Assembly: GCF_900142085.1 (NCBI RefSeq)
Contig: NZ_FQZQ01000009.1
Coordinates: 62,001-126,000 of the forward strand
Direction: 5' to 3'
DNA: 64,000 nucleotides
Source of the DNA: Shimia gijangensis
GTDB taxonomy: Bacteria > Pseudomonadota > Alphaproteobacteria > Rhodobacterales > Rhodobacteraceae
Part shown: one piece after another, positions 63,153 to 64,000 of the stretch
Layout: each line of letters opens with the position of its first letter
Numbering within the stretch: position 1 is the first letter of the stretch
Translations under genes and position numbers: made by a program
The notes under the pieces: model-generated
What the model saw: the letters and a program-made list of their open reading frames with translations, nothing else
Told to the model about the DNA's origin: nothing
Databases searched by the model: none

Positions 63153-64000
63153 TCATTCGATTTCACGCCAGCGACGTCCGTCGCGGTGCAACAACATCAG
63201 GGCGTCTTCTGGCCCTGAACTACCAGCGTCGTAAGGCGCAGGCCTCAAGGCGGCGCCTTCCCAGCCAGCGATCATCGGGTCCGCCCATTCCCAGGCGGCC
63301 TCGACTTCGTCACCGCGCATAAACAGTGTCTGGTCGCCGCGGATTACATCCATAATCAGTCGCTCATAGGCATCCTGCGCCTGGGCCTGTTCACCCAAGG
63401 CTTCTGCAAAGGTCATATCCAGCGTTACTTCGGCCAACCGCATGCCTCCCGGGCCTGGTTCCTTGATCGTGGTGCGCAGGGTGATGCCTTCGTCAGGCTG
63501 CAATCGGATAATCAGTGCATTCCCGCGCCGACCTTCCATTTTGGGGAAAATCATGTGGGGTGGATCACGAAACACAATCGCAATTTCCGAGCTGCGGGCT
63601 CTCAATTTCTTGCCCGTGCGCAGATAAAAAGGCGTCCCGGCCCAGCGCCAGTTGCCGATATTGATCTTCATCGCAATGAAGCTTTCGGTCAGGCTGTTGG
63701 GATCACCTGCATGCTCGACATAACTGTCTTTGCCACTCACTGCGCGGTACTGGCCCCGAACAATGTCACTCTGAGGCACTGGTTCCAGTGCTTCAATGAC
63801 TTTAACCTTTTCATCGCGCACGGCGTTTGATGCCAGCTTTGACGGGGGCTCCATCGCGGTCAGGCACAGAAGTTGTACAAGGTGATTTTGCACCATGTCG
63901 CGCATTGCACCTGAGCGATTGTAGTACTCACCGCGCCCTTCAACCCCAAGACTTTCGGACACGGTGATTTGTACGTGATCCACATGAGTAGAGTTCCACA
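63153..64000 (-). CDS. zwf: Glucose-6-phosphate dehydrogenase (5' end cut by window edge)
   Basis: About 282 C-terminal residues of Zwf. Glucose 6-phosphate is oxidised to 6-phosphogluconolactone, feeding edd/eda. The reading frame starts inside the protein at WNSTHVDHVQITVSESLGVEGRGEYY, the well-known substrate-binding segment, continues with MRDMVQNHLVQLLCLTAMEPP and FYLRTGKKL, and stops at 63153. The frame is open to the right edge of the window, where a further roughly 200 residues are expected. Confidence 0.95.
   Translation of the reverse strand, partial: WNSTHVDHVQITVSESLGVEGRGEYYNRSGAMRDMVQNHLVQLLCLTAMEPPSKLASNAVRDEKVKVIEALEPVPQSDIVRGQYRAVSGKDSYVEHAGDPNSLTESFIAMKINIGNWRWAGTPFYLRTGKKLRARSSEIAIVFRDPPHMIFPKMEGRRGNALIIRLQPDEGITLRTTIKEPGPGGMRLAEVTLDMTFAEALGEQAQAQDAYERLIMDVIRGDQTLFMRGDEVEAAWEWADPMIAGWEGAALRPAPYDAGSSGPEDALMLLHRDGRRWREIE

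Noticed and set aside
1-64000. CRISPR array, prophage, insertion sequence or rRNA operon
   Set aside because: No direct-repeat ladder, transposase or integrase motif, or rRNA sequence was found on reading both strands.

Overview
The window is chromosomal DNA from an alphaproteobacterium, most likely a marine member of the Rhodobacteraceae (Roseobacter group). Indicators are a lone L-malyl-CoA/beta-methylmalyl-CoA lyase of the ethylmalonyl-CoA pathway, a DUF1244 protein, a TIGR02300 (FYDLN) protein, Entner-Doudoroff genes, a periplasmic nitrate reductase operon and the dgcN/dgcA D-glutamate genes. Base composition is moderately GC-rich throughout. I see no phage, transposase, integrase or CRISPR array. 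The assignments rest on protein motifs read by eye, not on database searches.

Layout. 1-4.9 kb: pyk (3' end cut by the window edge), N-formylglutamate amidohydrolase, small conserved genes, a fasciclin protein and an XRE-cupin regulator. 5-9.3 kb: a D-amino-acid unit (dat, dgcA, dgcN, MFS). 9.4-18.8 kb: mcl1, accA, transporters, a GntR regulator with a perfect palindrome at its start, tRNA-Ala(GGC), SYLF and U32 proteins. 18.8-25.3 kb: a tightly coupled seven-gene surface-glycan operon on the minus strand, followed by the decayed 3' end of a nucleotide-sugar dehydrogenase gene. 25.7-34 kb: a large MscS-type channel and a peptide-type ABC importer operon. 34.2-46 kb: the most interesting region. 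46-50.7 kb: a membrane protein and ABC exporter pair, a GT-A glycosyltransferase and an rRNA methyltransferase. 50.7-58.8 kb: napFDAGHBC with a DUF2478 gene, an FNR-like box and a divergent Crp/Fnr regulator. 58.8-64 kb: an amidohydrolase, then eda, edd and zwf (5' end cut by the window edge).

The 34.9-46.0 kb block looks like a pathway for an exported inositol-containing sphingolipid. In order it encodes an alpha-oxoamine synthase (serine palmitoyltransferase-like), a DUF4833-like secreted protein, inositol-3-phosphate synthase, and an SDR with the sequence signature of eukaryotic 3-ketodihydrosphingosine reductase. These are followed by a CdsA-like CDP-lipid synthase, a second-type LptF/LptG permease pair, a nucleotidyltransferase (opposite strand), a PimA-like glycosyltransferase, an FGGY kinase and a CDP-alcohol phosphatidyltransferase. 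Sphingoid base synthesis, inositol phosphate supply, head-group attachment, glycosylation and export are each represented. No ceramide synthase or dedicated ACP is visible, so the N-acyl chain (if any) must come from elsewhere. The product is inferred, not shown.
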